Source: Nymphaea colorata (lineage: Eukaryota; Streptophyta; Magnoliopsida; Nymphaeales; Nymphaeaceae). Taken from it: a stretch of 64,000 nt of DNA. The stretch covers positions 8,778,713 to 8,842,712 of the forward strand of contig NC_045142.1 in assembly GCF_008831285.2 (NCBI RefSeq), given 5' to 3'. This document shows, piece after piece, positions 48,950 to 62,160 of the stretch. Under the pieces are notes generated by a model. It was not told the origin of the DNA. It made no database searches and saw nothing but the letters and a program-made list of their open reading frames with translations. Position 1 is the first letter of the stretch; each line of letters opens with the position of its first letter. A program made the translations under genes and the position numbers.

Positions 48950-51420
48950 GAATAATTCTTTTTAATATTCTACTATCTTGTGGTGAATAGTGTGAGAGAA
49001 AGAGAGTTCTTGATGTAGATCATTATTGGTTGAACCAGGTCAATAGATTCTTCTTGTGTGATTTAATTTCTTTAATAATATCACTACAGCGACCAAGTGA
49101 ATTTGGGAAATCGCTTAGGCATCAAAATATGATTTTATTATGGAAGATGTACTTATTGTACCATCTCTAAGAATGTACTTTCTATTCATAATTTCACAAA
49201 GGATAACAATGTGCTCTTTGAGTTTCAACTTAACAAGTTCTCTGCAAAAGACATCAATATGAGGGAGACTTTTCTCATGGGAACAAATACATAGGGTCTC
49301 TAAGGACTGAGACTGAGCATAATCAAACTTTTCAAACCTCAGCACTCATTGGAGAACACAAATCTCATGTGTCTTGAGCATAGCAGATCGGGCATCCATT
49401 ATTCAACATGAACAAAGAAGTTGTGTTGGACATCGACATAGACACATCGTCGGGACAAGGTTAACTCTTCTTGCACATGCTCGTCGTCCATATAAATATT
49501 TGGATTATGTGCTTTTTTATTGCCACATATGTATAATAAATTGTATCCCCTCTCATATTATTGAAAGGAAGTCAGCTTATTAACTCTTATTCTAAAGCCT
49601 GACAGACTATAAGTTTCTTAAGGTTTTTGTGTGTGTCTGTTATCCTTATTTGCAAACATGCGACTCGTATAAGTTGGAGATTTGAATCAAGAAATGTCTT
49701 TTCCTTGGGGATAGTGGTCAACGTAAAAGATAGTTATGTTTTGATCTTCAGGCCAACAAGAATGTTTATTAGTCAACATGTGGTCTTTAGTGAAGAAGAA
49801 TTTCTTCTCCATAATTCTGCAACAATTGAAAATACCTCTCTTACACCATGTCATTCCCTCCTATTTATATTATTATGTTGATTATCCACTTCACCCACCC
49901 ACTGAGTGAGAATTCTCTCATGCCACTTACGCACCCACTGAGTGAGAATTCTCTCATGCCACTTGCACCCACTTAGAGCCTGGCCCTAACAATGGTTCTT
50001 TACTTGCTCACATTCCATTGATCCTATAACCACTTCACTTGTTTGTATCCATCCGGTGGTTACATGAACTCAAACAAGGTTCTTGAAATCACATTTATTT
50101 ATTTCCACAGTTCATTCCTTGCTTGACCTTGTTAATGTTGAGACTACAATCTATGCCCAAATTTCAAAATCTCATCATTGGTGTCAGACAATGAAGTATT
50201 TGTTGCCTTGCAAAAGAACTGCATGTGAATTATAGTTCCTCCTAAGTTTAACTATGATCTCATTGAGAACAAATGGGTCTATAAGATCAAAGTCAAGTAA
50301 GACGATGCTATTGAACGTTGCCAAAAGGTGAACAGAAGAAGCTAGGTTGAATTACTTTCATACCTTTATCTATGTTATTATATAAGGTTACTTTCGCACC
50401 ATAATTTATGCGATAATGCATTCTTGAGTGGTATTCTTACTAAAGATATTCACATGCATTAGTATGGATCCACAATACCTTAATTATGTTTGCAAGCTCA
50501 CAAAGCTCTCTATGGCCTCAAATAGGTCCACAAGCCTAGTATCAATGGTTAAGTATGTCATTGCTTTTTCTTAGGTTCACAACTTCTTGCTTTGATACTT
50601 CTTTTTCTTTGCTTTGGCAAAAGGCATTTTGTTTTCATTTTCATTCATGTTGATCATATTTTTGTCATCAGGATCTTATTTATCATCATGAAAATGAACT
50701 TTCTCTTAAAGCTTTGGGTCAACTTCACAATTTTCTTGGTTTTAAAGCTCGCTATACATGTGATGGTCTTCATTTTAGTCAACAAAAATATATCTTGGAT
50801 ATTCTTCACATCTGGAGATGCTAAACAATTTGTTATACCATTGGCCCCTGACACTCAGCTATCACATTATTATGGAAAGTTATTGCTTAATCATACTGAG
50901 TATCATCAAGTTGTTGGTGCTCTCCAATATTTGACACTTATTCACCCTGATTTGGCATGTAGTCCATGCAATCTTTCATATCTATACATTGCATTGTTGT
51001 TAAGAAAAGCCTCACTATGTTAAAGGCACCATTGATTGTGGTCTTCTTCTTTGACCATCTACACCTTTTCCCCTTATAGATTGTACAAATGTTGATTGCA
51101 CAGATTGTTTTGATAATAGAAAATCTATTAGATGATTTGCTATCTTTCTCAGCAACTCTCTCATCTTTTGGAGTACTAAAGGCAAACTTCTATAGCATGT
51201 TCCAGCACTGAAGTTGAGTATTGTGCTCATGTTGATGCCCGTGCTGAGTAACTTTTTCTCATTCATTTTCTGAAAGAGCTATGTATTCTCATTCAACAAA
51301 CTCTTCAAACTACTTTGTGACAATCTTAATGCCATTTATCTCACTACCAACTGTTTGGGCACAAGATTTTTAAGAAAAAACTTTGTGCAAAACCTTGAAG
51401 GAAAATGAAAAATGCCTTCA
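48950..51420 (+). pseudogene. Decayed Ty1/copia retrotransposon pol
   Basis: Reading across frames on the plus strand recovers the copia order. A gag-pre-integrase-like block (LLSIHNFTKDNNVLFEFQLN, about 49170-49235) is followed by a late integrase block (KKCLFLGDS, about 49695-49720). Reverse-transcriptase fragments follow: ENKWVYKIKVK near 50265, NAFLSGILTKDIHMH near 50415, AHKALYGLK near 50500, LHNFLGFKARYTCDGLHFSQ at 50730-50790, and YHQVVGALQYLTLIHPDLAC at 50900-50960. An RNase H fragment (QTSIACSSTEVEYCAHVDA, about 51185-51240) closes it. Many stops and frameshifts interrupt it. No LTRs, primer site or target duplication were found by eye, so the element is truncated or too old. Confidence 0.8.
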
Positions 51421-53634
51421 TTCCGATGAAAAGAGATGAGCCTATCAGTATGAAAATAAATTATTCATAGTACCTTTACTAGGGATAATCAATCTAGGGT
51501 CCAAAACAACCATACATATTAATATCTCAATGTTCTAAATGATATGATTTAATCCTAATAACAACACAAACATGAATGTATATAAACCTAAAATTCAAAG
51601 TGGAATTAAATTGAGAAAGCTAAATGGAACCTTAGGGCATCAGCTATAATATGGCCAAGATGCCCTATCATCATCGAGTCATGACATGCAGCCTAAGACT
51701 ATATAATGCATGCAAATTTGAAAAATTGAGCTTGAAATCAAGCATTAGAACATGATTTGAAAGTTGATATTGAAGTAGAAACATGTTTGGAACATATGTC
51801 CTAAAAATATTTAGAACATAACTATAAAATGGTATTTGAGAAAGTGGTTTTGAAAAAACAAGTTAGAAATAACATTTGAAACCAAGTTGAAAACTTGAAG
51901 TTTTGAAAACAATGTTGAAATCTAGTTTGGAACATATTGGAGGCATGATGCTTGTTTGAAATTACACCCTAGAAGATGCTAAGGCATTCGACCTTCTCTA
52001 GGTAGTGAATCTCCAAATAACTATATAAATGATGTTAAACTAACATTCATTTCTAAGATGGTACTGCACATGTATGACATAGTAGTGTATCAACATGTGA
52101 AGAATGGGAATATCCAAGTGTGTGCATGACAAATCAATCAGCACAAATGTAATGAGAAAGCAACCTATATGTAGTATAATCTAATTTAGAACAAGAACAT
52201 AACAAGCAAAATGAGAAAATGGAACATGTGTGCAATACAGGATTGTTCGATGACATAAAATGTCATTGAGAAGTGTTCTTTCACAACATACATGAATGAT
52301 TGAATGCGCAATGTTATGAATGTGTGAACGCACAATGTTATGTAATATGATATAACATAGTACCAAAGAAACGTATCATGACATGCTATCAACTATGATT
52401 GTAAGTGAAGTTTGAAAGACATGTTCCTTACTCATGCCAAATATCTACACATATGCTATCATGATGAGATCATGCCTAGGGATCACTAACAAGGGTAAAT
52501 GAAGTAATTCAAACTACACTTATTATGGACTCTATAAGAAGGGAACATAACATAACCTATTGGAAAACTTATCTATATGACCTACCAAATGATTTGAATC
52601 ACATGAAACCCAAAGAGACCTATCTACCCATGTTGGGAATGCTTATCCCAAAGATAACGTGTGAAAATCCCTCCTAAAACATGAGAAAGAAAAAAGAGAT
52701 GTAGACACCTTGTTATGAAAATGTATCATAACAAGAGCTAGATCTTGAAAAGGACTTAGAATTTGTATGAGATGAGCTTAGCGAGACACAAAATTTGATG
52801 ATCACAACCTAAATGCATAAACCAAGAATGTCCACATGTCCAATGAAGCATATCTTACACAAAACCAAGATTGAACATTGAATCGAGAAGTTAAAATCAT
52901 GTTTTTCCACAAAACAAAAAGTAGGAAGCATGACTTGGAGAGCCTGGGCTTTTCAATACATACTTAATGTGATTGGTCTCAGCTAAATGTTAAATTCGGG
53001 AAACTATTTCGAGATAGAACTTAACACAATCACAAGACTATAGCTGAAATCATAACATGTTGTAATTCAGTTTGTAGCCATCATCAAATAACACTTTTTG
53101 GATCTTGAGAAGGTGCATCAAACGACCTTAGTTTGGTAATTCTGAGATTCTTTGTATCAGAAAATCAGCTCCAACTTACATATTTGAAAGATAAGGTCTG
53201 GTTTGATAACTACAACACCACAAACCTAGGGCTAGAAAATAGATATTACAAGAAACCTACTGCCAACATGATCAAATAGACGAGTTTGGGATGACCATTG
53301 GCAACACCAAATGTCATTTGTCCATATATTCTTTTATCTCATTTAACCATGTAGATGTGATCTTAGGATGGATTTAATAGGAAGGACACATTGTATATCA
53401 GCCATTTTTCAGGTTTAGATGTGTTTGTGAAGCAATAAAGGGATTCAATGGTTCATATCATTTACTGTAAAAAACTTTTAAAAGTGTTTGGAACAAGGTA
53501 CATTTCATGATGGACAAACAATAATTAACAGATTAACATCTTTAAATTTAGTCAAAATTAAGCATGTGATCAGCTTTGTTCAGGCACATAAGAGGGGATA
53601 CAAACTCAAGTCCTAGTAGGGAAGAAAGGTATAG
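51421..53634. other. Intergenic, no gene recognised
   Basis: AT-rich sequence with many CATG-containing words and no domain. It may include unrecognised old 3' retroelement sequence next to the copia remnant. Confidence 0.4.
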
Positions 53635-54013
53635 TTAAGTCTAGGCATCAGGCCAGCCTGGCCAGGCCCGTTCTCAAAAAAAAAAAAATGGCAGGTCTCG
53701 TTGGATAATTGTCGGGCCTATTGCCCGGCTCACTAGTAATCAGCTTGGTCCGGGCCAAAGGTTTATCAGTAATCTGGCCCAACCTACTGCTCGGAACTCA
53801 GCACAGCCCAATTACTAACTATTATTATTTTTTAAATACTTTACAAGTAAAGTGGCAGGGGTGAAGAGAAGAGCTCCTAGAAAACCCTTTACAAAAAGGG
53901 GCAGGGCCACGCCACGCCAGATTATTTGTGGCCTGTGTTAGGCTACAATTGTGGCCAGGACTGGCCTGGTTCAGGCGGGGTCTCCAAGTACCCGGCCGGA
54001 TGCCCATCCTTAA
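53635..54013. mobile_element. GGCC-rich MITE-like element
   Basis: About 379 bp with imperfect inverted ends: TTAAGTCTAGGCATCAGGCC at the left and the complement of TTAAGGATGGGCATCCGGCC at the right, 15 of 20 matching. The interior has many GGCC/GGGCC words. No target duplication is evident. Non-coding. Confidence 0.5.
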
Positions 54014-55662
54014 CATGTACTAAAAAAGTTTTGCACATTGACATGTACAAGCATTAAGTGGTTTTATTAAGAACAGATCATAAACACATTATACCATTTG
54101 ATTGGAAAACACAAGGACGAAAGAACATGTTGTGAACCTCATCATCTTGTATTAGATAAAAGTAGCATTTTGTTTATCGTTCTATTGTCCTTTTGCCTAA
54201 TGTCTGATTACATGGACATTGAAGTTTGAACTAAATGTTTTGCATTTGACTAAAGGAGACACTACTTCCTTAAACAATAACAATACTCTAACATAGTAAA
54301 AAAAAAAACGTGAAGAAAATTTTGTGGTCAGTTGTTTTGATTTATCAGGAATCATGAAGTAATTAAATGAGATTACAGAGTTTTGTACGTGCTACTTTTT
54401 TCTCAAAGGTATATAGCTTGCTTCAACAACCGAGAAAGTCCAATACCATGATAAAAACCACATTTTCATGTATCTAGTAGATGGGAATTGGTCAACTACA
54501 AATAGAGAGAGAAGAAAGAGAATATTCAGCATATGTGGCGCAAGATTGAGGCACCCACGTAGCCAGCTCCAACAACAACTGGCCACTGACTCTTTCTGCT
54601 GTTGGACGGTTTCTTGGGGATAGGGATATTTAATGAGTTGAGCCAACTCAGCCTTCACCTTAACTGGCCTGGTTAAATTTGACTCGACTCATTTATTAAT
54701 CTGGGCAGGCTGGGCTTGGTTAAAATTGATTATGCTTGAGGAAAAGGAATAAGTAAATTATACGTCAAAACATTATAAATTAAAGACTACTTCAGCAGTT
54801 TAACTTTATGGCTAGCAACTTGGAAGTGAGTTCGAGCCGACCTTTTTCAGCTTGAGTTGAGCCAAACTCGAGCTAATCAACTCTAGCTCGACTCAGGCCC
54901 GAACTGAGCCAAATTGCAGCTTATGGCTCTCGAGCGGCTCAACTCAGCTCAGGTCCAACTCCACCAGAGAACATCTTCAATTTGAGAAAGAAAGGGAGAG
55001 AGAGTGTGTGTGTGTATATGCACGTGTGCATGTGTTCGTGTTCCTTGATCAATGGTTCGACTATCAATCGGACTCTGGCGAGAAAGGGCTTGGGTTCATA
55101 TTTGGAGAGCTGGAAGGGTCGAACGAGCACAGTTGTAATAGTGGGAAGGTCGAGGGCGATGCAGCTGGCCGAGAAAAGCATATGCACGTTTTTACATCCT
55201 TTTTTAAGATGGAAACACAAAATAATGGGCTTGGAGGTTTGATTGCATTAAAGAGCTTTACCTTTATCTTAGCTCTTTCTACCTTAGAAGCTATTGCCAC
55301 ATCACAACTAAATTAAAAGCATGTCTATGTGCGCGCGCACGTGTGTATACATGTTGGGTTTCGAGGATGCAATGTCTCTATGTAGTTGTTAGTTTTTGTT
55401 AGTTTGCCATACTCGAACAACATTTATTAGTTTTGTCTCTTTCTTTTCTTGTCAGCTTTTACTAGGGCTTCTTGTATGTGCTTTCCAAATAGTGGGGACT
55501 TGTTAAAGTCACCCAACGTTAAGCGATTAGAAGTTCAAAAAGAGAAAAATAATGTATGATCTGTACAAGATGAGGGATGAGAGTACAAGCTGAGGGATCA
55601 AGTCTCATGGCCGCTGGCTTAAAAATTTCACCTGCCACCAGGGAGAACGGGATGAAACACCA
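54014..55662. other. Intergenic, no gene seen
   Basis: 54640-54960 is a further GAGCTCGA-type dispersed repeat. 54990-55040 is a TG-rich low-complexity tract. Overlapping short frames at 54982-55316 on both strands have no recognised features. Confidence 0.45.
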
Positions 55663-56034
55663 GCCTTAAGGGCTCGTTCGGCAAATAAAACAGTTTTTTC
55701 ATTGTTTCATGAATCTATCTCAAAAGGTAAGATAGATTCATAAAACACTTTTTAAAATGTTTCAGAATCTACTCTTAATTTTTTTGTCACACTTACATAC
55801 CATTCAGTTTGCCATACGTACCCAGAACTTAACATAATTGGTCAGAGCCTTAAGGGCTCGATCGCAAATAAAACATGTTTTTAACTGTTTCATGAATTTG
55901 CCTAAAAAACTAAAGTAGATTTATAAAACTCTTTTTGAAGATGTTTCACGAATCTATTTCTAATGTTTGGTCATATTCATAAAACAATTACATACCATTC
56001 AGTTTGCCATGAATACTGGAAACTTAACATAATT
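55663..56034 (+). repeat. 184-bp tandem duplication
   Basis: GCCTTAAGGGCTCG starts two consecutive units (55663 and 55847), each continuing with GCAAATAAAACA, GTTTCATGAAT, ACATACCATTCAGTTTGCCA and AACTTAACATAATTGG. Divergence between units is moderate. The GGGCTCGTTCGGCAA start resembles the ends of Tourist-type MITEs, so this may be a duplicated MITE. Confidence 0.8.
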
Positions 56035-56102
56035 GGCGAGTCCATGGCTGCAATCAATTTGATTCATGTGATGTCAGATCTCTCAGGGCAAGTCGGCTTA
56101 AA

Positions 56103-56120
56103 TCTCTCTCTCTCCCCCCC

Positions 56121-56155
<35 letters not shown>

Positions 56156-56156
56156 A
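56103..56156. repeat. (TC)n microsatellite
   Basis: TC-rich tract with C-run interruptions about 320 bases beyond the 3' end of the pectinesterase coding region. Confidence 0.9.
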
Positions 56157-56476
56157 TGGTCCATGAGATACCGGAGGCGTCGTGGTAACGTCTATGATGT
56201 GGTGGCCGACGTGGACCAACAATTTCAAAACATCCACCGACAACAAACGGCTATGAACCTAACCGACTAGCAGGCACCTTGGCTGCTGCATTATACACAG
56301 ACTAAAACTGTTTAAACTGTGGTTTGTTGGTGACAGGATCACTGAAATTACTGCCACCACGTAAGCCATTGATTTTCGGGCAACAAACTACATCACCTTG
56401 TCGCCTTGTCGAGCTTCCTCATTACCAATTTATATGAGGAAGAAAAGAAAAAATAAAATAAAATATATAATAATTC

Positions 56477-59223
56477 TCATAATCTCAGCCACTGTTGCCC
56501 ATCAATATAAGCACTGGTGAGAAAAGGTTTGGCCTCCTCAAAGGTCAGGGACTTGGACCATGGGACCCTCTTTCTGGAGTCTGCTCCTCCTCCCCTGCAG
56601 TTGTACTCTGCAAACCAGACTGTCCTGAAAACGCCAAAAAATATTGAACGTTAGGCCGCTCTTCTCATGGTTATGGTGCTCCAATTTCGCGCAGCTGTTT
56701 ACATAAATATCAAACAAAGATTTATAGAAAGCGAGGATAAAAGATTATCAATGTCTAAGCACACCATGTGGCGTCTCAGTTTTACTGAAATTTGGAATTG
56801 TATTCGGGAATTTGGTTTTACTTGATATTTCTCTTGACAGCGAAAGCAGTTTTCTCCTTTTAATTTGAAGAAATCATTAATCTGTTTATTTCAATGTAAA
56901 AAAGGAACAATGGAGGAGCTTCATTAAGAAATTTGGAAGCCAAGAAACTGTTTTGAGAATCAACAACTTGAAGGCACTGCAGTGTGGGAGGGAAAACGAC
57001 TTAAAAGAGCACATTATGATGAAAGAGTTCCACATATAACTTCTGTCTGGGCTTTTTCCTTCATAAAGTTTGACAAGGCTTCATCTGAGGTTTCCTTTCG
57101 TGAAGGGTTCCTCATTATAAAATAGAACACGAAAGAAAACTCAGCGCATAAAGTGACTTGATTCCTTTACCACTTACTCTCCACCTGTTGTGGACTTTCA
57201 GTCCACGAAAATTAGGTGTTAGATGTACCAAAGGCTTACTCAGTCAAGACTACCTTTGACTGAGGCAAGTGACTCAAATGTAGAGTCTAAAAGCATAATT
57301 TCACTGTGTAATTAACTGCAATCTTTTGTTCAAAATGATTCATTAGTAAAAAAAAAGGAAAGACAGCAATACCAAAAGGTATATATGGCTAGTATTTCTA
57401 GCACCAATTTATCATAAGAAAAGAAATAATCCCAAAAAGAGTAAACTCACCGTCTCCTTGAAGGATCATCCCAGTCGTGCCATCCCTGAGGTATAACGAT
57501 ATCACCCATATCGCACAAAGAATAGACCACCTGTGCATATCTGCCCCATGCTCTCCCAAGGTAGAGCTTCCCCGATCCATCCAGCTTGCACTGCAGAAAT
57601 GAGAAGCCCGAGTTTTCGTTTGGTGAGTTCCTCTGCGACGCTGCTATCGCTCCATAACTTGCAGCGGTTGCATGGAGGACGCAGCTCTGTTCCATGCAAG
57701 TGATTAGGATTGTGGACAAAGAAAGGGAAAAGAAAAGCATACTGATACAATCTTATTGTGATGATCCTTCACGGATGGATCGAGCAGGTGAAGTTCTCAA
57801 GAAGCAATTTCAGTTCATGATCGTGAGAGTGCATGACAATATGAAATTATTCATTTGGCCTTTTCAAGAATGAAACATCATCAACACCTAGTGGAAATTA
57901 AATCACCAGAAGTATGAAAACAAATGGAAATTAAGCTTAACCATTGAACTTGGCTGCTGGTGTGCCAGCATTCTAGGAGAGAAAACAAACAGCTAATCGC
58001 GCCATGCAACAATTAGCAACAACAAGCCGTATCCAAGTCCTGAGAAACGTGTGGAAGCATATTCTATGCAAAGAAACCTAGACGGGTGGTTTGATGGCCT
58101 CTATACAAGTACCCAGCCGTTTCACCGAACAGAGAAAGAAGGACCTTGAATTGGAACTGGTGAGTGTACCTCATAGAGGGACCTTGCGCTCCCAAATATG
58201 AAGTCGATGGCACCATGAATTTCACAGTGGTAGAAATAGTGCCTGCCCATATGGTCAAACAGCGTATCCTGTGAACCCAGAACTTTACACCTGAAGAACA
58301 TGGCCTTATCCCCTGAAATTCTCAATGCTACGGCTTGTTTTCCTTCTGCACCAGGAAGTGCACTTGGAGCAGAGTTCTGTCAAACCCGTCAGCAAGAAAG
58401 TGCAAAACAAGGGTTAGCAAGCTGTAGTTGCCCAACTTTAGCTTTTCTGGAGCGCTTGTTAATCAATGGACCTTGGAAAAGGGTCCAAAAGGAAAAGGAG
58501 AGCAGTAATACCTCAAAGGTGATCCCTGAAGCACAGAAATAATCCGATTCAATGGCGACAGAAGCAGAGTGAATGGTACCGATGGGTTGACCATAGGAAC
58601 CTTTTTCTGAAGCAGTGGAATTCCATGAAATTACCGTCTCTCCACTCTCGTCTCCGATGAACGAAATGTATGGTTTAGTTGTGGGAATTAGCACTTTCTC
58701 TCTGCAAGCCAACTCAAAATGGAAATTAATGGTCAACCAGACAGAACGCTCTTCCTCCAATAAAGGATCAAATCAGAAGTTGCAGCGATTCTCTTGTATT
58801 AGGGCTACCCAACAGAGAAAGAAGATCAAGTCTGCAAGAATACGTGTAAGGTGCGTGTGTCTGTGCGTGTGTGCGAGAGAGAGAGAGAGAGAGAGAGGCG
58901 CAATTCTGCTTACTGCATCTTTGCTTTGATATTTACCTATAAACTCCAGATTGAATGAAAATCTTCACCCTTTGGTTGTTACCGTGAGGAACCAAATCAA
59001 CGGCTCCCTGAACCGTCGTGGTGTCTCTTTCCCCACCCTTCGCCACCACTATGACCCTGCCCTTCTCTCTGTTTCCCCACTCCTGCATCTTCCCCAAACT
59101 GCTATCATAAATGTTTAAATCATCCCAACTAATGTAATCACTAGAAAACTCACAATCGACCCAGTGGACACCCAAACCCAACAACCAAAATATCAGGCAA
59201 AACCAGAACCAATATGAACCCAT
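56477..59223 (-). CDS. Pectinesterase (CE8), five exons, no PRO region; QRT1-like
   Basis: Exons (minus strand) are 59223-58937, 58701-58512, 58376-58170, 57686-57451 and 56624-56477. All introns (235, 135, 483, 826 bp) are GT-AG and keep phase, giving 355 residues. The enzyme removes methyl esters from wall homogalacturonan. Residues 1-24 form a signal peptide. The CE8 beta-helix follows, with GVYRE near 93, SVAIESDYF, and GITFEN spanning the exon 2/3 junction. Catalytic residues are Q173 (GKQAVAL), Q195 and D196 (GSQDTLF), D217 (IDFIFG), R273 and W275 (LGRAW). The spacing of Q173, Q195, D196 and D217 equals that of characterised plant enzymes. The N-terminal PMEI/PRO region of many plant pectinesterases is absent. 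The C-terminal [11 protein letters not shown]...VPWSK and WLRL end recall QUARTET1-type enzymes, which act in pollen tetrad separation; that assignment is inference. An in-frame upstream ATG at 59400 would add 59 residues and hide the signal peptide, so 59223 is preferred. Confidence 0.93.
58871..58896. repeat. (GA)n run inside pectinesterase intron 1
   Basis: About 26 bases of GA on the plus strand, i.e. a CT run on the coding strand within the first intron. Confidence 0.9.
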
Positions 59224-60190
59224 GCGTTTCTCAGCAAGCAATAAGCGTTTCTTATCCAATTCGTCTCTTTCTTCCTCTTGGTATCTGCCGGATGCAAGAG
59301 GGTTTATAGCAAGAACGCGAAGAGGTGAAGGCTGCAGTAAATGAAGGGAGCGTCGTAGTGATGGTGGAGGGGAGAGAAGAGGCCACTTGTGGGTCTGCAA
59401 CGTTCGTGTGGGAGTTCCATGGCTTTAATGGAGTCATGGCGAGTAAGAGCCTACAAAGGAGAGGCAAAGAAATCGCAGGAGCAGATGCGTATCGGGATTT
59501 TTCCATGAAGGTGGTTGGAGAGTAGTTAGCGGTTAAGTTTCTTCACATCATTCTAACCGATTCTCTCTACTGGAGTTATCGTACATGTCTGCGTTCTCTC
59601 TCTCCCTCCCAAAAGATAGGTAGTGTCGTGTTTGGTGGCGTGGTGTCTCTTTTTTCCATGGTAGCGCCGGGGGTTTGTTGTAGCCACGCCCTTAATTGGA
59701 AACTTGCAGAGCGTTATAAAAAAAAAATGTTAGTATTGTAATTATAAACTCCCTTGTGAATGCAAAGTGGAGTCGTGGACCAGCTTTTGTCCCTTCTCCT
59801 CTCTCTCTCTCTCTCTGTGGGAAATTAATTTCGATAGCAAACACAAAGACGATAGTTATAGTGTTGCAGAGAACCTGCAATCTTCGTTATCTCGAAAATG
59901 CACCCGGACATGCAAAACGGATCCCTCTTGTCAAAAGTTTGATCTTATATTACCAAAGAACCATATGCACCATTGAGAAAAGTAACTGTTAGTTCTTAAA
60001 AATTCAATCATTTAAATCAATATTCCTACAATTATTTTCAAATATCAGTCGTGCAACATACATGGTGACTAGATTATAATTAGTGAAACAACCTAAATAT
60101 CACAACTCATATTCAGGACGAATTTTTTTGTTTGGCAATTGAACAATTGTTTAGCCATGCATTTATGGGGATATATTGCAAAATTAGTTT
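59224..60190. promoter_or_regulatory. Upstream region of the pectinesterase
   Basis: 59224-59530 is GC-richer and open on the minus strand up to 59400. It probably holds the 5' leader and core promoter of the pectinesterase gene. A CT tract at 59797-59817 lies further upstream. No TATA box could be assigned with confidence. Confidence 0.3.
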
Positions 60191-60192
60191 TA

Positions 60193-60426
60193 TTAGTCAT
60201 TTTTTTTCATATAGTGATAATGATTAGTTGATATATGCTCTCTCCAGTTCAGATGCTTATGGAAAGAAAGGAAGGTCTGCTGCTGCTGAAGAAGTTGCAG
60301 TTCCTTTGCGATGCTCCACATTGAGCTTGAACTGGTTTCATGGAAGACCACAACAGAAGTTAATAGCAAGAAGGTGCTGAAAAGGATTTTCAAGGTGAAG
60401 ATTATGAGTGTCCAAATGAAGGACAA
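60193..60426 (-). other. Small open frame with signal-peptide-like start
   Basis: 77 codons starting MSFIWTLIIFTLKILFSTFL, a good secretory signal, then a Gln/His-rich polar tail ending YHYMKKND. No known plant peptide-hormone motif (CLE, IDA, CEP, PSK) is present. It could be a small secreted protein or chance. There is no second copy to compare. Confidence 0.2.
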
Positions 60427-60649
60427 TTTCGTATATATCTTTTGCTGCTTTATGGGTCGGGTTAATTAGGGTTGATGGTGGCAAGGGCAGATTGAAGGAA
60501 ACTGCTAACTGCTGTTGCACGAACATTAATGTGTATGTAATCAGTTGTTCACTAGACAAACTGATTGTGAATGTAAATTTTTAGTGGTAATCATTTTAAT
60601 TTGTGATAGTAGAGTTTTCTTTTGAATTTGTCTTTTTCTCACTACAAAA

Positions 60650-60650
<1 letters not shown>

Positions 60651-60682
<32 letters not shown>
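60651..60682. repeat. (TG)n microsatellite
   Basis: TG run of about 30 bases, followed by ATATATG and an ACACAC tract, giving a short inverted repeat. Confidence 0.9.
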
Positions 60683-60688
<6 letters not shown>

Positions 60689-60949
60689 CACACACATGCA
60701 CACACATACATTGGCTAATAAACTGATACGAACTGTCTGATGTGCAAGCCTTGGTAAATCAGGGAACACGCACACATGGGTAGAAAGCTTCAAGAACATA
60801 ATTTAACAAGCAGAACACAAAATATTGCTATTTTCTAGTGTTGTAGCAGAAGCAAAGGCCACCATTTCCATCACTAAGAAGTTATCCTACTCTCATTGCA
60901 AAGCAACATACTTCATTTCATTTTGGTAGAACTTTCTCAAATGAATCAT

Positions 60950-61010
60950 CCGGTAGCTTAGTGGTTACGGGAACCCCCAACCGTAGCTGTCAATTGGCAA
61001 CCTGAAGACA
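60950..61010 (+). repeat. tRNA-like A-box sequence (weak SINE candidate)
   Basis: GGTAGCTTAGTGGTTAC resembles a tRNA D-arm/A box. No good B box follows (GGCAACCTG at most), so a tRNA gene is excluded and a decayed SINE is possible. Confidence 0.2.
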
Positions 61011-62160
61011 GGTCAATGAAGCACAGGTGCAGGAAATGATTCACAAATTTCATGAACTGGAATTGACAAGTGCGCTGTGTCCTAAAGAGGCAAACTAACT
61101 ATTATATTATACACTCCGGTACAGAAACTATTATACACATGACGGACCTGACATGGACAATATGAATCACAGGCCAACATATTCAAGCAAAATAATAAAG
61201 CAGAAAATAAAGAGGAGGGTCACCTAGATGAATACTATCACCATCAAATGGCTTTCTAGAGAGGTCCACTAGTACTTGGCTGTCTTCCACAAAAGGAGTT
61301 CAATAATACTGCAGTCGGATATAGAACTGGCATGGTTTGGTAGATGATGGTACTACCAACAGAAACAGTTTAAGAATCCACCACTATTTTATAGGTGAAC
61401 GGCTTGGATCTGGGTCTCAAATTTAACCAAATTCAATTGGATTAAGTGGCCAGTATGACAGATTACTGGTAACGCTTTGGATTCTGAATCCAAATCTAGA
61501 GTGAACCCGAATCCCAACATGTAAAAAGGATTAAGTATTGAACTCAGTCTCAAATTCTCAAACCCGACGATACTAGACCTAGTCAAATCGAATCTCGCAA
61601 ATTGGAATGAAACTCTACCAAAGACCAACCTGTTCACAAGAACTTCACATATTTCAAACGTATGATGGTGAATATTTACTTAGGATTGGCCATAATATCA
61701 GGTGTGGATCTCATACTTTTTATTTCTTTAAATCACGTCATATTGAAATAAATCGTATCGTTTCTTAAACTTGTTATTTTTATTAAACCTTATTGTCCCT
61801 TTTCTCATGGACTGATACTTTGGCTACTGAAAATACGACGGTAAAGGCAAATCATTGATACATGATATCAAAACAAAGACGTGTACCTAAAGTAGTTGTG
61901 GAAAGATGGTCTCTTAAATAAAAATTTTCCTCAATTTTACAAAACTCCTGATTGCATTGGTCAGATGACCTGCAAATTCCAAAATTGTTGATGGACGAGA
62001 GTCAGAGAAGGTTATATTGAGAATCCTAGCAGAGGACAAAGAAAAAGAGAAGAGGAAGCACGAAGCTCCAACCTCTAGCGGATGATCAGAAACCCCGAAA
62101 GTTTCCACGCTAAGCAGATCAGATGAAACAATAATAACCAAAAAGGAAACAGAGAAGATT
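61011..62160. other. Intergenic, no gene recognised
   Basis: 61390-61590 has GAATCCAAATC-type steps like the hAT-like MITE family but without clear ends. No domains seen on either strand. Confidence 0.4.

Noticed and set aside
54982-55316. Three overlapping 78-102 codon frames near a TG tract
   Set aside because: Mutually exclusive frames without domains; most likely chance.
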